A program made the position numbers and the translations under genes. Below are positions 1-10,929 of a DNA stretch of 64,000 bases, one piece after another (positions within the stretch are counted from its first letter, which is position 1; every line of letters begins with the position of its first letter). The notes beneath the pieces were generated by a model. The model was not told where the DNA came from and searched no databases. It was given only the letters and a program-made list of their open reading frames with translations. The stretch is from Peltaster fructicola (taxonomy: Eukaryota; Ascomycota; Dothideomycetes), in assembly GCA_001592805.2 (NCBI GenBank), contig CP051141.1, forward strand, positions 2,418,001 through 2,482,000, given 5' to 3'.

Positions 1-881
1 GGTCCTTACCTTGTAGAATACCTTTGGAGGATCCTGCCTGCAAGGAAGGTACAAGCCTCCCGGGTCAGGGAGCGTAGAGGTCCACACTGCATAGTGACAG
101 ACCAGTAGAGCCAAATGATTCCAAACGTGTCTGTAGGTGGGACCAAGCAAGACTAGCAGTTATGTTTTGCAGACATCGAGTAAGAGTTCCGAGTTCGAGG
201 CCAGAAACGGCTCGAGGTGGAAGCGATGTCGCCGAACCCGCGGATAGTCTCTCAGGGCTAGGTGCGTGTCTTGAGGTCCTGTTCGTCGATGAACCGGCGC
301 GGTCAAGCTCATCCTTACGCGTATGACGCATGGCTGAAAATGGGCTGCTTCATGTTGGCGTCATGCATGCAGATCTCGCCAATTGATGGTCACCTGAAGA
401 ACTTTCTGCTGTACCTTCTACAGACTACAACACAAGTGCCCTGCACCACGGGCTGGCGTGACGCTGTGAATCTGTGACATGCAGCCTTTGCGGGGAGATC
501 TTCATCTGAGCGATACCTTGGCAACGGTTTCGAGAGTCAACTCTGGGCGATTGTCATCGTAGATGAGCGTGATTATGGAAATTCACGTTATTACACTCAT
601 ATCATTACACGTATGGTCCAGAGCAGACTAACCTCTTCAGCTAGCTCAGACGGATGATGTGTCTGCCTTCATGTGCTTGAGATGTGCAGCACCGTGCTGC
701 TTATAAATGCACAGCATGCCCGGGAAGTGAATCTCACTGCAGCCGATAGATACCATGAAAGATGCTTGAATTTTGACCACTGACAAGCAAGCTCTTTGCC
801 GTGCTGACAGGCTCTCAAACGATGAGGGTGAGGCCGCGGTGAGCCCAGCTTGATAGATGGAGTTGACATTGCCCAAGTTCC
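1..881. other. left flank, no gene recognised
   Basis: This stretch has only short open frames under about 110 codons on both strands, and none has a recognisable domain or splice pattern. The right part is probably the 3' flank of PEX12, whose stop lies at 882. Part of a gene that continues off the left edge could be present, but I cannot support one. Confidence 0.5.
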
Positions 882-2250
882 TCATATCATGACTCGTCTC
901 AGCCCTGATGTGCCAGCAAGGAGCCGTCTTCCTGTCACAGCATCTCGTCCAGCACCGTTCTCCCATCTACCCTGTCGTCTGCCCGTATCGGCACCCCAAC
1001 CATTCGCTACCAGACCTTCCACGGACTTGCCCTCCATGAAGGCTTCCTGCTTCTCATGAACGCCGTCTACCCACTTGTGAATGCAAGCGTAGCAGTACAC
1101 ATATCCAGTTTGAGAGACGGTTGGGGTCTGTATCTCTGACAAGCAGATGGGACACAATCCGGTTGTGTTCGCTTCATCAGCAGTCGCATGGACAGGAGCT
1201 GCCACTGTCAGTATTGGAAAATGTGTCGTTGCAGAGATCGGAGGCGAAGAACCTATCGCCTTCGGCTCCGCTACCTTCTCGGCATCTTCTTTTGCTTCAC
1301 GTTGTCCTGGGATTATCGGCGGTGGTAGTTCTAAGCCTTGCGTTGCTTTTCGTGTTAGCTGACGAGCAAAATCGGAATTGTGCCACCACTCCAGGAACTG
1401 CAGCGCCAACACAGATGCTGGCAACAGGATACGTAGGCTTGATAGTGCTCCAGGCACGATCGAGCGCATCATCACTCGAGGATTGAAAATCGAGTTTCCT
1501 TGGCCTGGTCGTGCTCCAGGTGTGGAACCCTTGGACGCGGCTGCCGCTGCCTCAAAGGCAGCATTGTCGGCGCCATTGAGTCGCCGGATCCTCGTGCCGA
1601 TAAGCCACAGCCACGGCGAGTTGTACTTCGAGCCGTCAAACAAGTAGGCTAGATTGAAAGCCAGCATAGAGAAGTAGTACACAGCATTTACGCTGGGATA
1701 TGCTTCTCGGAGGAACTCATTATACCACCAAAATATCCTCTGTCTTGGTGTTGCGTCTGCAGGGTAGCCCTCGCGATTTTGATATGCTGGTCCAAGAAGA
1801 CTGGATGCAGCGGCATGGATCTCGTAGGCCTCATCGAGCTTGCGCTTCAAATATGGCAGACCAACGATAATGGCCAAGTTCTTCCATACATCGCTTTCTC
1901 TAAGCTTCAGCGTCTCTCTGACCTCTTGCGGTGTGCCTAGCTGTGCTCTTGGTATCTCGCCGCCTTTTACGCGCAACACACGCTCTCTTTGAGGCCATAA
2001 AGTTCTCGGTGAAGCCACCTCCATATACCTTGAGGTAGTATCGCTCCACGACGAGCGCAAGCAGAGCATACCACTCATCGAAGCTATTCAGTATTCGTAA
2101 TAAGTAGCGTGGGTTGCGGTGAGTGGCAATGGCGAGAAGGTATCGTAACGATGGTGGTATCAAAGAGATGAGTTGTTGTTCTGAGAGAATCTCGAAGAGA
2201 GACGGCTTCTGCTCGTCCACGCCGCCTTGCAGTGCAGTCACGAACTCCAT
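882..2250 (-). CDS. PEX12: peroxin-12, RING-type peroxisomal import E3 subunit (frame broken twice as read)
   Basis: The product matches Pex12, a membrane RING protein that acts with Pex2 and Pex10 to ubiquitinate the import receptor Pex5 at the peroxisome. The N-terminus ([10 protein letters not shown], then [11 protein letters not shown] and [17 protein letters not shown]), the middle ([28 protein letters not shown]) and the C-terminal zinc-binding stretch (CPICLSEI, then YCYACIHKW) all fit, and the end [15 protein letters not shown] is typical. The gene reads in one frame from 2250 to about 2002 and in another from about 1988 to 882. Between them the third frame encodes YGLK, the expected family motif (human NFYGLKR). 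One extra base in the T run at 1999-2001 and one in the A run at 1988-1990 (minus-strand reading) would give 456 residues. Sequence error is likelier than gene death. DAD1 is divergent upstream. Confidence 0.9.
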
Positions 2251-2428
2251 GCTGACCTGCTATGTGACATTTCCAGGACCAGTCAACCGAGAAGCGACAC
2301 GAGGTATGAATGATGTTGTAGCAAGTGTCATGGTCGCATGTGTTTCTGCGGCATGAAGTTCAGCCGAGGCATCTCAAGTTGAAGCATCGCGTGGTGTTGC
2401 CAACGCGTTCATACTTCCAACCTCAACT
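2251..2428. promoter_or_regulatory. shared divergent promoter PEX12 / DAD1
   Basis: A 178-bp gap separates the two start codons, so both promoters must sit here or overlap the 5' ends of the genes. I see no clear TATA box. Confidence 0.5.
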
Positions 2429-2705
2429 ATGGCAGAGCGATCGAATTTTGAAGAACAGCGAGCTCTCCTGCTCAATGATGTCGTCGCAAGCATGGAAAAC
2501 GTCCTGCAGAACATCAACAGGCTGAATCGAAACCTTGAGGGCATCATTGCGGTATGCTCTGCTCATCGTACCCAAGCTCTTCCACTGACATATTCAGGTC
2601 GGCAATGAGTTCGGTCAAGTCGAATCTCTATGGTCTCAATTCGAAAGCGTAATGGGCAAGACAGATACCGCTGAAGGCACAATGAAGGAAGAAGGCGAGA
2701 AGTGA
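2429..2705 (+). CDS. DAD1: DASH complex subunit Dad1
   Basis: Two exons, 2429-2551 and 2598-2705, give 76 residues. The intron starts GTATGC and ends TTCAG. The protein carries the Dad1 signature: an N-terminal FEEQRALLLNDVVASMENVL helix, the conserved INRLNRNLEGIIAVGNEF segment spanning the splice junction, and VESLWSQFESVMG. Dad1 is a small coiled-coil subunit of the DASH/Dam1 ring, which couples fungal kinetochores to spindle microtubules. Length fits the family. The first ATG (MAERSNFEEQ) is the natural start. No single frame longer than 60 codons shows the gene, so automatic callers may miss it. Confidence 0.9.
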
Positions 2706-2998
2706 TGTGAACTTGCGTTCCATTGCTTCGCTACGCACTGTTCTCGCGAAGCAAGAGGTGAGTAACGTATATCTGCTATCGTGAATCATTTTAACCTTTC
2801 CAGCGCCATACCATGCTGTCTTCGTCATGCCAGACCACGAAGACTTGACCAAACAAACGCTCTCATGCCGCCGAATAACTGGCTCAAATACCCAGCCTCC
2901 GCAGTCAACGCCACTGTCGTCTCTAAATGATCTGTCATTGTCAACGAGTGCTAATTCCCATGTTAGGAGGAAGTGGGAAGGAAGATAGGTAATACTGC

Positions 2999-3892
2999 TT
3001 AGAGGATCTTGCAGCTCCTACTCTTCTTCTTGCGTGCAGGCAGCACTTGTCCATTCCTCGAGCTGGGAGCAGCAACACCATCTTCCTCATCCTGGCCCCG
3101 CACGGCGATATCAATGGCGGTGTTGAAGATCTCGTGGACTCCGATCATCTCTTTCGACGAGCACTCCATGTAGAGAGCTCCCATCTTGGTCGCGACAGCC
3201 TTGCCCTGCGCTTGTGTGACTGGTGTAAGGCCTTGCGTCTTCAGAAGTTCGATGCAGGTCTTCTTGTTGCGCAGGTCTGACTTGAGACCGCAAAGGATGA
3301 TGGGTGTGGTTGGACAGAAATGGAGGACTTCAGGGTACCACTATCATCTGTTAGAATAACGCTGCGTACGAAAAGCAAGCTCCTCACCTTGTCAAGGACA
3401 TTTTCCAGGGAGGTAGGGCAGTCGATGGCGAAGCACACAAAGAGTAAGTCTGTTTCTGGGTACGACAACGGTCGCAGTCTATCGTACTCCTCCTGGCCTG
3501 CTGTGTCCCAGAGTGCTAACTCGACTTGCTTGCCTGTATTTCGGTACTCGACAGTCGTGATGTAGTTCTCGAACACTGTCGGCACATATTTCTGCTCGCT
3601 GTCAGTAACCGGGCGGCTGACACCGTACTGTGCATACCTCTGGAAACACTCCTTGGCTGTAGCTGATCAAGAGACATGTCTTTCCGCAACCTCCATCTCC
3701 AACCACCACGAACTTCTTGCTGTACTCTGGAGGCACTGTGATGTTCGTGCGTGCCGACGATGTGGTTGTCTCACTGGTACCATCGGAGCCTCGTGTAGAT
3801 CGTCTGTGGCTGTCTGTTCGGGAGAGGAATTGTCTGCTGCTGTTCTTGCGATGAAGTGGAGCTTCGCGCGCCTGCACGATGCTGACTGACAT
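2999..3892 (-). CDS. RHO4: Rho4-type small GTPase
   Basis: Three exons (3892-3638, 3591-3388, 3340-2999) encode 266 residues. An S/T/R-rich N-terminal extension of about 70 residues is typical of fungal Rho4. It is followed by G1 (GDGGCGKT), switch I ([13 protein letters not shown] across intron 1), G3 ([18 protein letters not shown]), the Rho segment [16 protein letters not shown] after intron 2, and the C-terminus [10 protein letters not shown] with CAAX box CKIL for prenylation. G4 reads [10 protein letters not shown] (family TKxD variant). Rho4 acts in septation, cell-wall deposition and polarised growth in filamentous fungi. Intron 1 ends at GAGCAG; the alternative AG eight bases earlier would break the frame. 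Confidence 0.93.
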
Positions 3893-4545
3893 CTTAGACG
3901 AGTGTGAAATATCTCCTTGGAATGGATGAAATGATATGACTGGAATGTATCGAAGGCAGGGCGTGATAATTGTGAGATAACCATTTGCACGCGCCGAAGC
4001 TGGATTTGTTTCCATTTGCAACCAGAAAATGGCGTTGCGTGGGCAACGCGCCGCGCGACGTCACCAGACAAGGGTCTACATTCTGCACGTACAATATCAA
4101 TGACACCTCACTCCAATGCCAAACATATGTGGCTATCTTTGTTCGAGGATGATCAGGACTCGCCTGTATGTGGTCTGATCAAGATCAGCTATGCGCGAGG
4201 AGTTTCGCGTCTCCTGATCCGATAATAGCGACATCCAATCGATGCGATTCCACGGCCCAGAAGCACCTCTATATGTCCCGGAAGTCAGTCGCCATGATAC
4301 TCAGCTTTGGACGACGAGAGTCGAGCGCTACTATCTGAGCACTCGATATCCCCAACACATCAATGGGGGTGTATAGCGATCTTCTTGCTCCATCGCGAGG
4401 CATTATGTTAAACACGACATTCCCGTCACAATGATGGACGGTGTCTTTGACAACCCCTAATGCTGTAATGAAGAAGTTCGACGAGGACGCCTCGGAGTGG
4501 CAGTAGAGGAAGATTGAGAAAGCTTACGTGCTTGATCGTACAAAC
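3893..4545. other. intergenic, RHO4 upstream region
   Basis: This 650-bp stretch lies between the Rho4 start and the stop of the next minus-strand gene. It should hold the Rho4 promoter and leader and the neighbour's 3' end. Only short open frames occur, and none is convincing. Confidence 0.5.
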
Positions 4546-5717
4546 TTAGGTATCTTTGTCACTACCATCATCATCATCCTCTCCCTCAGTAGTGATCCGT
4601 CGTCCGCTGACTCCCTTCTCGACCTCTGGTACCAGGCTCTCCATGAAGTCCTTGTCCTTTCCTACCAAAGTGACCGTGTTCCGACTCTTCCCCCATCGTG
4701 GGTAACTACCGACCTTGACACCCTTGGGCTCCACCTTACTCGAGAGCTCTGTAAGATACTCTGCGACCTCACTCTCAGCTAGCGGTGTGCTGAACAGCAC
4801 TCGATGCACGCTCTTACCTTCCGGATCTGTCAGTCGAGGTAGAATCGCAGGCTTCAGTCCAGTCAGCATTCTTTCGAACAGCCGCGGTATGCCTGGCAAG
4901 ATGTGTATGTTGCCATTTACGACGTTGATCGGTACCCAGAGATCGTCGGCCACAAACACTACCTGATCTTCGTCCGCAATGTTCTTATCATATGGTAACT
5001 GTATCATCCTTAACTTCGCACGCTTTGCAGGGGATTCGAAGTTCCAGTCGAAATTGGGTTGACTTGGATGTGGCTTGGACAGTCGTTTCATTCTTTCGTA
5101 CGCAGGCTCATGGAGTACAAGTGGCAGATCGAATGCTTTTGCTATGCTCTGGTATGTTCTGCGGGACGAATCAGCAATGGCCGTGGAGTACAAGTATACG
5201 ATATACATGTCGTCATGCGTAGGTCCAATGCCGCCTGAGGTGACCACGAAGTCATAGTTCTTGCTCATCCGACGAGCGGCCTCAACGATTTCGGTCTCGT
5301 CATCCGCAATGACTTCGACACGCTTGAGATTGATGCCAAGGGAGAAGCAGTACTTCGCAAACCATGCTGAGTTTGTGTCGACAGTCTACGACTGTGTCTC
5401 AGCATTCAGCATCGATATGTCAGGAAGGAGTATAGTCATACCTTACCGCCAAGGACTTCGTCTCCGATGATCAGGCATGCTGCTGTGTTGATTGTCCTCT
5501 TGTTCGCACCCATGTCGCTCGATGACGTTGATGTTCTGAGTAAGGCACTCGTCGCCGATCGATTGAGTTGACGTAGAACAGGCTGAGATAGATGCTGCGA
5601 TATCTGCCCTACTCTAGATAGCATTGAAGAGTGTATGCGCTCGCGATAAGCTTGTGGTTGTGATCGAGTAGATGAAGAGAGACTCTTGAGGCAGTGGGAT
5701 GAAGTGGAGATTGACAT
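4546..5717 (-). CDS. molybdopterin-binding (MoCF/CinA-like) domain protein
   Basis: Exons 5717-5442, 5385-5207 and 5158-4546 encode 355 residues. The core is a MoCF_biosynth/CinA-type domain: ACLIIGDEVLGGK|TVDTNSAWFAKYCF, then VTSGGIGPTHDD|ITYQSIAKAF, NVVNGNIHILPGIPRLFERML and a C-terminal VGSYPRWG. In fungi this stand-alone family is of uncertain function; relation to nucleotide pyrophosphatase or FAD synthase domains is known at family level only. The first about 70 residues are rich in Ser, Arg and Thr with almost no acidic residues, which suggests a mitochondrial presequence; a shorter start at about 5517 (MGANKRTINT) is the alternative. Intron 2 is 48 nt and stop-free, so its retention keeps frame. 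The GMF homologue is divergent 97 bp away. Confidence 0.85.
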
Positions 5718-5814
5718 AGCAGCGCACTACACCACCTACATCATTCTTGACACGGCTATAACGACACACACCATAAGACATCCAGCATGGTTAGTGATGG
5801 GAACGCGTTTCGCA
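5718..5814. promoter_or_regulatory. 97-bp divergent promoter, MoCF protein / GMF
   Basis: Only 97 bp separate the two start codons if the long start of the minus-strand gene is used (about 300 bp if the short start is right). Transcription starts probably lie inside the opposing coding regions or this very short spacer. Confidence 0.45.
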
Positions 5815-6358
5815 ATGTCTGACATCGCGCAGTCCTCGGAGTCACGACTCTACACATTCTCGCCAGAGACAAAGGAGAGGCTGAGGAAGTTCCGACTTGG
5901 TACCTCGAGAGCAAAGGACCCTCAAGCCATTATATGTATGTGACTGAGCTAGAACACCGAGCGACATGACAGCTGAGCATGTCCAAGAAGACCAGATCAA
6001 TAAGCAGACCTTGGAGATATTACAGTCCGATGATGAAGTGTATAAGAGCTTGGAAGAGCTGGCAGATGAGCTTCCAGATAACACACCACGCTTTATCTTG
6101 CTCTCGTATCCATTGACATTGGTGCGTCTCAAGGGAGGTCGCTTGGACCGTCGCTGATCAGCACAGGCGTCCGGTCGACAATCAGTCCCGTATGTCATGC
6201 TTAATTACATGCCAACAACTTGCAACAGCGAGCTTCGTATGCTCTATGCAGGAGCCAAGGAATTGCTGCGAAACCAAAGCGAAGTCGGAAGGATTATCGA
6301 GATAGACTCCGTGGACGATCTGGAAGATGTGGAAAGCAAGCTGAAGGGAGAGGACTAA
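5815..6358 (+). CDS. AIM7: glia maturation factor homologue, ADF-homology Arp2/3 regulator
   Basis: Exons 5815-5935, 5973-6121 and 6167-6358 encode 153 residues forming one ADF-H domain of GMF type: SESRLYTFSPETKERLRKFRL, RFILLSYPLTL, SVPYVMLNYMPTTCNSELRMLYAG, then VGRIIEIDSVDDL. GMF proteins (yeast Aim7/Gmf1) bind Arp2/3 and remove branched actin, rather than binding actin like cofilin. Length is near the usual 140 residues. Intron 1 is only 37 nt (GTATGT..ACAG). Upstream in-frame codons from 5686 lack conserved sequence, so the MSDIAQSSES start at 5815 is preferred. The yeast gene name is used by homology. Confidence 0.9.
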
Positions 6359-6827
6359 ATGCACAAGATGACAAGCAAAGCCTCTCTGATACAAAGGAAC
6401 TATCTCAGAGGATGACAACACCTCCGACCTTGTTTGCGCCATTACAACCCAGCTGCAGCAGTTTTGACAAGCAGATGAGCTTGAACCGTACCGGAGCAGC
6501 CTTTCCATCTAGAGACTTTCGCCGTATTGTCCTCTGTATAGAGAGGGAAAAGCACACCCATATGCAGTACTAAGAGGATATCGAAAAGCCATGCAATTCA
6601 ATGCAGTAAGAAAATGCACCATTGGTATCTCCATCTCTTCAATGAGCACCGAGGTCTCTTCGCATACTGTCTGTTGAAGGTTGTGGCCGTTGAAGAAAGC
6701 CATCCCCTGCAATCAAGCAGGACCGAGACAGTATGTACTGTTGAGCCCCATACCCGTAAGATCTTGTCTCGCTCTCTAAGCAGAATGCTGTGTCACGTAA
6801 GACATCGTCCTTCTCGACGACAATCGT
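6359..6827. other. convergent 3' flanks of GMF and RAS1
   Basis: The two genes converge here. Open frames are short and look like chance; nothing else is supported. Confidence 0.5.
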
Positions 6828-7811
6828 CTACATGACAGTGCACTTGCAGCATCCTGCCTCCTTCTCTCCATCATCAATGCCGAACTGGTTGCCTGGCTTG
6901 CCACCATTTGCTGCGCCGTTACCAGGATACGACGACATATCGCGGTTGTATTTGCGGATCTCTCGAACGATGTCGTAGAAGGCGTTGTCGACATTTATGC
7001 GCGACTTTGCCGAAGTCTCGATGAATTTGCAGTTGAAGTCATTGGCGAGCTTTTGGCCCTCTGTGAGGAGAAAGTAGAGTCAGCAAAAGCACGGAAACAA
7101 TACATTTGTGATTCAGCAGCTCTCCCAGGAGCAATAGTACACCGCCATGCAACAGACTGGAACTCGTCTGGTGTGTATGCGATTTGCAAGTCTTGGCCTT
7201 GGGAAACTGTGGTTGCTGCTGCTGCTGCTGATGACAATGTTCAAAACGGATACTCACCTTCTGTGCTCACTTGTCGCTCGCTCTCGAGGTCGCATTTGTT
7301 GCCCACAACGATGATTGGGAAGTAGTCCTTGTCCTTCACTCGCAATATCTGTTGCTGAAATGTCTTAATCTCTTCGAAGCTCTGTTGTGATGTGATGCTG
7401 TAGACAAGCAAGAATCCCTCGCCGGTGCGCATGTACTGTTCGCGCATTGCCGAATACTCCTCTTGTCCAGCTGTGTCCAGAACGTCCAGGAGCGCGACCT
7501 CATCATCAATGACACACTGCTTTCGGTAGGAGTCTGTGAAGGATCATTCTTTAGTGACTGCAGCAGTAAGTTGAAGGCGTAGCTGATATACCTTCGATGG
7601 TAGGGTCATATTCGTCGACGAAGTGGCTCTGGATAAGCTGGATGGTCAAACAACTCTTTCCAACACCACCGCCTCCGACAACAACGAGCTTATACTCCCG
7701 AAGGAACTGTTCCATCAAGTCAGTTGCAATGCTCACGGTCGCAATTGTCCGAAGCCTTCAGGGCCATGTAGGCGCGCGAATTGTCTGATGGGAGCTCACT
7801 TTTGAAGCCAT
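6828..7811 (-). CDS. RAS1: Ras1 GTPase
   Basis: Exons 7811-7800, 7706-7592, 7533-7258 and 7060-6828 encode 211 residues. Exon 1 holds only MASK; exon 2 opens with [18 protein letters not shown] (P-loop), then the effector loop [34 protein letters not shown] (G3), NKCD (G4), [10 protein letters not shown] (G5) and a C-terminus GCCKCTVM. The end combines two cysteines for palmitoylation with a CTVM farnesylation box. Ras1 drives cAMP/PKA and MAPK signalling at the plasma membrane. Intron 3 carries a TGC trinucleotide run. The key Gly12/Gly13 and Gln61 positions are wild type as read. Confidence 0.95.
7214..7230. repeat. (TGC)n microsatellite in RAS1 intron 3
   Basis: About 5.7 TGC units lie inside the 197-nt intron 3 of RAS1. 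Intron 3 is long for this locus, and the repeat is a likely length-variable site. Confidence 0.8.
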
Positions 7812-9884
7812 TCTGTAACCGTCGTCCGATTCAGTTGCAGGCACGATTTGTGATAGAAGCTAAGGATGGTAGACGATATCGGTGGCTCTAGACGTAAAGC
7901 GCTGCTACCGATGTATCGAGGTGATGGTGTGCGACTGCGCAAGGGTGATGATTGCTGTTGCGAAAGGATCGAAGGTCGAGCTTTGGTGGTTTTTTAGTGG
8001 AGGTGTCGATTGTCAAAGCGGCTTTGTGCCAGCAACGCGGATGACGAACTGCGTTCTCGAGGCAAGGGAGAGCTCGGCGATTGTAGTGTGCAGAGTGAGA
8101 GGTGGTGGTGATGCACTTCTTGACCTTCGCTTGAGGAGGTCGCTCGCCGGACTAAGTTTTGGATGTGATCTAGCTGGGCGGGTAGTCGGAAGCGAATCGT
8201 ACGCGAACTAAAACCACTGAACGATGAGACGTGCGTAGCAGCAGCAGCAGCAGCAGAAGAAGAGCAGACCAAGGCGCTTGAGGTTGAAGTCTATCAGACG
8301 ATCGAGATATGCAAGAGGAAGCTAGGAGGTCACGAAGGCAAGGCAAGCTATGTGGTATTTCAGGCCAGCATACTGTATTGGCCTCTTGCTGCAGGCCAGT
8401 CCAATCGAATGCTGAGCCTGGTGTGATGCATTACTCGAGCTGAGGGTCCAACGAGGCGGTCTATGCCGTCAGTCCTTTCCTTCTCTGACCAGGGATGTGA
8501 TGTGCGAAAGAGGCTTCCACGAGCTCGTCGAATGGCACACTAGAAGGCATCCCAGACACACGATAGGCACGCCATGTAGTGCTTTGGGCAAGTTTCGCAA
8601 TCAAACAATGCCAACGGTGGTGGCCGATTGTCTCGTTTTATGATGAGCCGAGGTTTGTAGCTTGTCTTAAGCCTGTTGATCGTTGCTCGCCATTGTCGAC
8701 CATCCTCCATCTTGCAGAAAGAAAGAGATGTGCTCACACATATATGCACGAGCGCCTCTCACGCTGAAAAAATACTCTCGTCCCGACCAATGTGCTTCTC
8801 GTATATATGCAGCCATGCTTGCATATACTGCACGCCAGCCGCCGAAACGGCTAGAGGTTCAGCAACCAGCTCGGCAGTACAGGCTTAACGGGCTTGCAGG
8901 GGAGACGGTCCAAGCGAGGTGATCTCCTTCGAAGTCTGGACGATATGTACATCGACCTGTGCCGCTAGATCAAAGTATTTTGCAGTCACGTCGATAAAGG
9001 CAAGCAATGCAAGCCTGTCAGCAAGACCAAAGAATGCTGGTACGGTCTTGTGCTTGCCTAAACCGATGTCGTGCAGCATGAACTATTGATTCGAGCGATG
9101 GACGCCCAACAATATCGAGATGTGATTGCATGCGTAGTGGTCTCCAGATGCAGATCTCCGATGACAGCGATAGGAGCCTATAACGAAATCTTCGCCGGAG
9201 CGATGGTGAACAACTTCGTCCGATACCAGGAAGACCACCAAAAACTGCTTGCAAAACAATGACATCCCAATTGTGATGCTGAGAAAGCGTGTTCGACAAC
9301 GCCTGTTGCTATATTAGGGGTTGACGGTAGTTCATAGATATCGACATGTGCCGTCCGCAGCTGCAGACCAGAGCCAGTATGAAAAACGTTAAAGGCCGAC
9401 CCGACCTTTGAAAGAAGGATCTGCAATCATAATCTGCTACAACGGCTCATGCTGTAGGATCTGCATGAGCAATATCTCCGATAGCCCAGAGCCTGTGTTC
9501 TGTTGGACTATCACCTGATCAGCCAGAGATGCGCGCACATGTGCCAGAAGAGCCAATTTGCGCTTGGTGTGGCCATAGCAGGGATGACAAGATTGAACAA
9601 GCCACAGCCTTACCCGCACAGGCTGTCGGAAGAACTGCATGCCTGGCAATGCATTTCAAGTGTCGAATAGCCTCCACGAGTGCTGACAAGAGACCATCTC
9701 ATGGCACCTGCCTCATATGGCGCTTTACACCGAGCACGAGATGGCGCTCTTTGAGTTCTGTGCAGATAACACAACGATCTTGCATAGAGCCGTCCGAGAC
9801 CACGAACGGAGACCGCCGACTGTTGCCACAGCATCATGCTCGGAAGCAGTGCTTGTCTGCCTCGTTATGACAGTATAGTATTGC
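7812..9884. other. 2.1-kb gap, RAS1 leader plus unassigned region
   Basis: The part next to RAS1 (7812 to about 8540) is the probable RAS1 promoter and leader and contains a (GCA)n run at 8238-8256. From 8880 to 9850 the minus strand has several overlapping frames of 60-95 codons (for example 9426-9178 and 9079-8885) with coding-like composition, but no frame or splice combination I tried gives a recognisable product. It could be a spliced gene of unknown family or a decayed one. I do not annotate it as a gene. Confidence 0.4.
8238..8256. repeat. (GCA)n microsatellite upstream of RAS1
   Basis: About six GCA units lie 430 bp upstream of the RAS1 start. It is the same triplet class (opposite strand) as the repeat in RAS1 intron 3. 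Confidence 0.8.
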
Positions 9885-10929
9885 TCATGAACTGTCGACA
9901 GCTGGTGGTAGTGGTGCTCCTCCTTCATACTCCTTGGCTAGTCGCTCCTCCTCCTTCTTTTGTCGTGCGGCTTCGGTTTCTCGTCGGAGAGCGGACAGAT
10001 TCCAGGTATCATCATCGTCATCATCATCAGCTTCAGACTCGTCCTCGCTGGCTTCCCAGCCTCCCTTCTCGAACATTGCCTTGCCAGTGGCTTCCTTCAT
10101 CTTGTTAGCCTCTTCTTCAGCAACCTTCTTATCGATTCGTTCCTTCTTCCATTTAGCGAAGGTGTCCGGCGTCACAGGCGTCAGCGTTCCAGTCAGCTTG
10201 TGTCTCTCACTTTCCAGGAAGTCTTCTAATGTCAATGTAGCTAATGGACTCTTGTCCATGAGTGCCTTTTCCGCTGCTCTCTGCTCTTTCGTCTTAAGAA
10301 CGAATCCAGGCGGGAGTGAATGCTTGTACATGCACTTGTCGCCACCATTTGGACATGTCCAGAACCATCCGTACTTCTGATTTTCGACAGCCTCGATGAA
10401 GTACTTGCACACCTTATCAGTTGTGGTCTTTGGATTGCCGTGCTTGCTCATGACCACGCTGCGCAGTTTCTCTTCGTCCCAGTCCTCCATATTGTCCTTC
10501 TTTTTCTCCTCTTCAGGTTCGCCATCTCCCTCTCGAGTATCCGTGTACAAGCTCCTCTTCTCTGTGCGACGTACGACATCGAGATCGTGGGAGAACTTGC
10601 ACTTCTTGCCCTTTTCACAGGCACCCTTCTTGAAGAACTGGCAAAGCACAGTCTTAGGATCGACGCCGAAGGGTATCTTCTGAACCTGTACAGGCTTGAA
10701 CAACTCGGCTGCTTCTCTCTTGGCCGCTTCAGCTGCAGCTTTTCCTTCTCCTGGCTGCCTTCTCGGCATCCTTCTTCTTCTGTTCTGCAGTCTTTCCAGC
10801 AGCACTAGACGCCTCTAGTTGCTTGATTTGTCTTTGGGCGACAGCACCTTTCTTGTTCTTCATGCCAAAGGTCTTGTCATCGACCGTGACCTTCTTCTTG
10901 GCGGGCTCATTGCCCTTCTTTGGCGGCAT
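9885..10929 (-). CDS. TMA46: Tma46/ZC3H15-type CCCH zinc-finger protein (frame broken as read)
   Basis: The N-terminus PPKKGNEPAKKKVTVDDKTFGMKNKKG and the two CCCH fingers (CQFFKKGACEKGKKCKFSH; CKYFIEAVE.., then CPNGGDKCMYKH) identify Tma46, the DFRP partner that stabilises the translation GTPase Rbg1. A DFRP-like segment follows (LTLEDFLESERHKL, TPVTPDTFAKWKKERI), then an acidic tail. The frame changes near 10740-10751, inside a charged helix. The middle frame reads EKE, as in the family's REKEK helix, and one extra base in the C pair at 10750-10751 plus one in the T run at 10740-10743 would give 348 residues. No intron signals fit. OST4 is divergent. Confidence 0.88.

Noticed and set aside
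882-2250. PEX12 as a pseudogene
   Set aside because: All three frames around the break keep exact family sequence and the rest is intact; the pattern fits missing bases better than decay.
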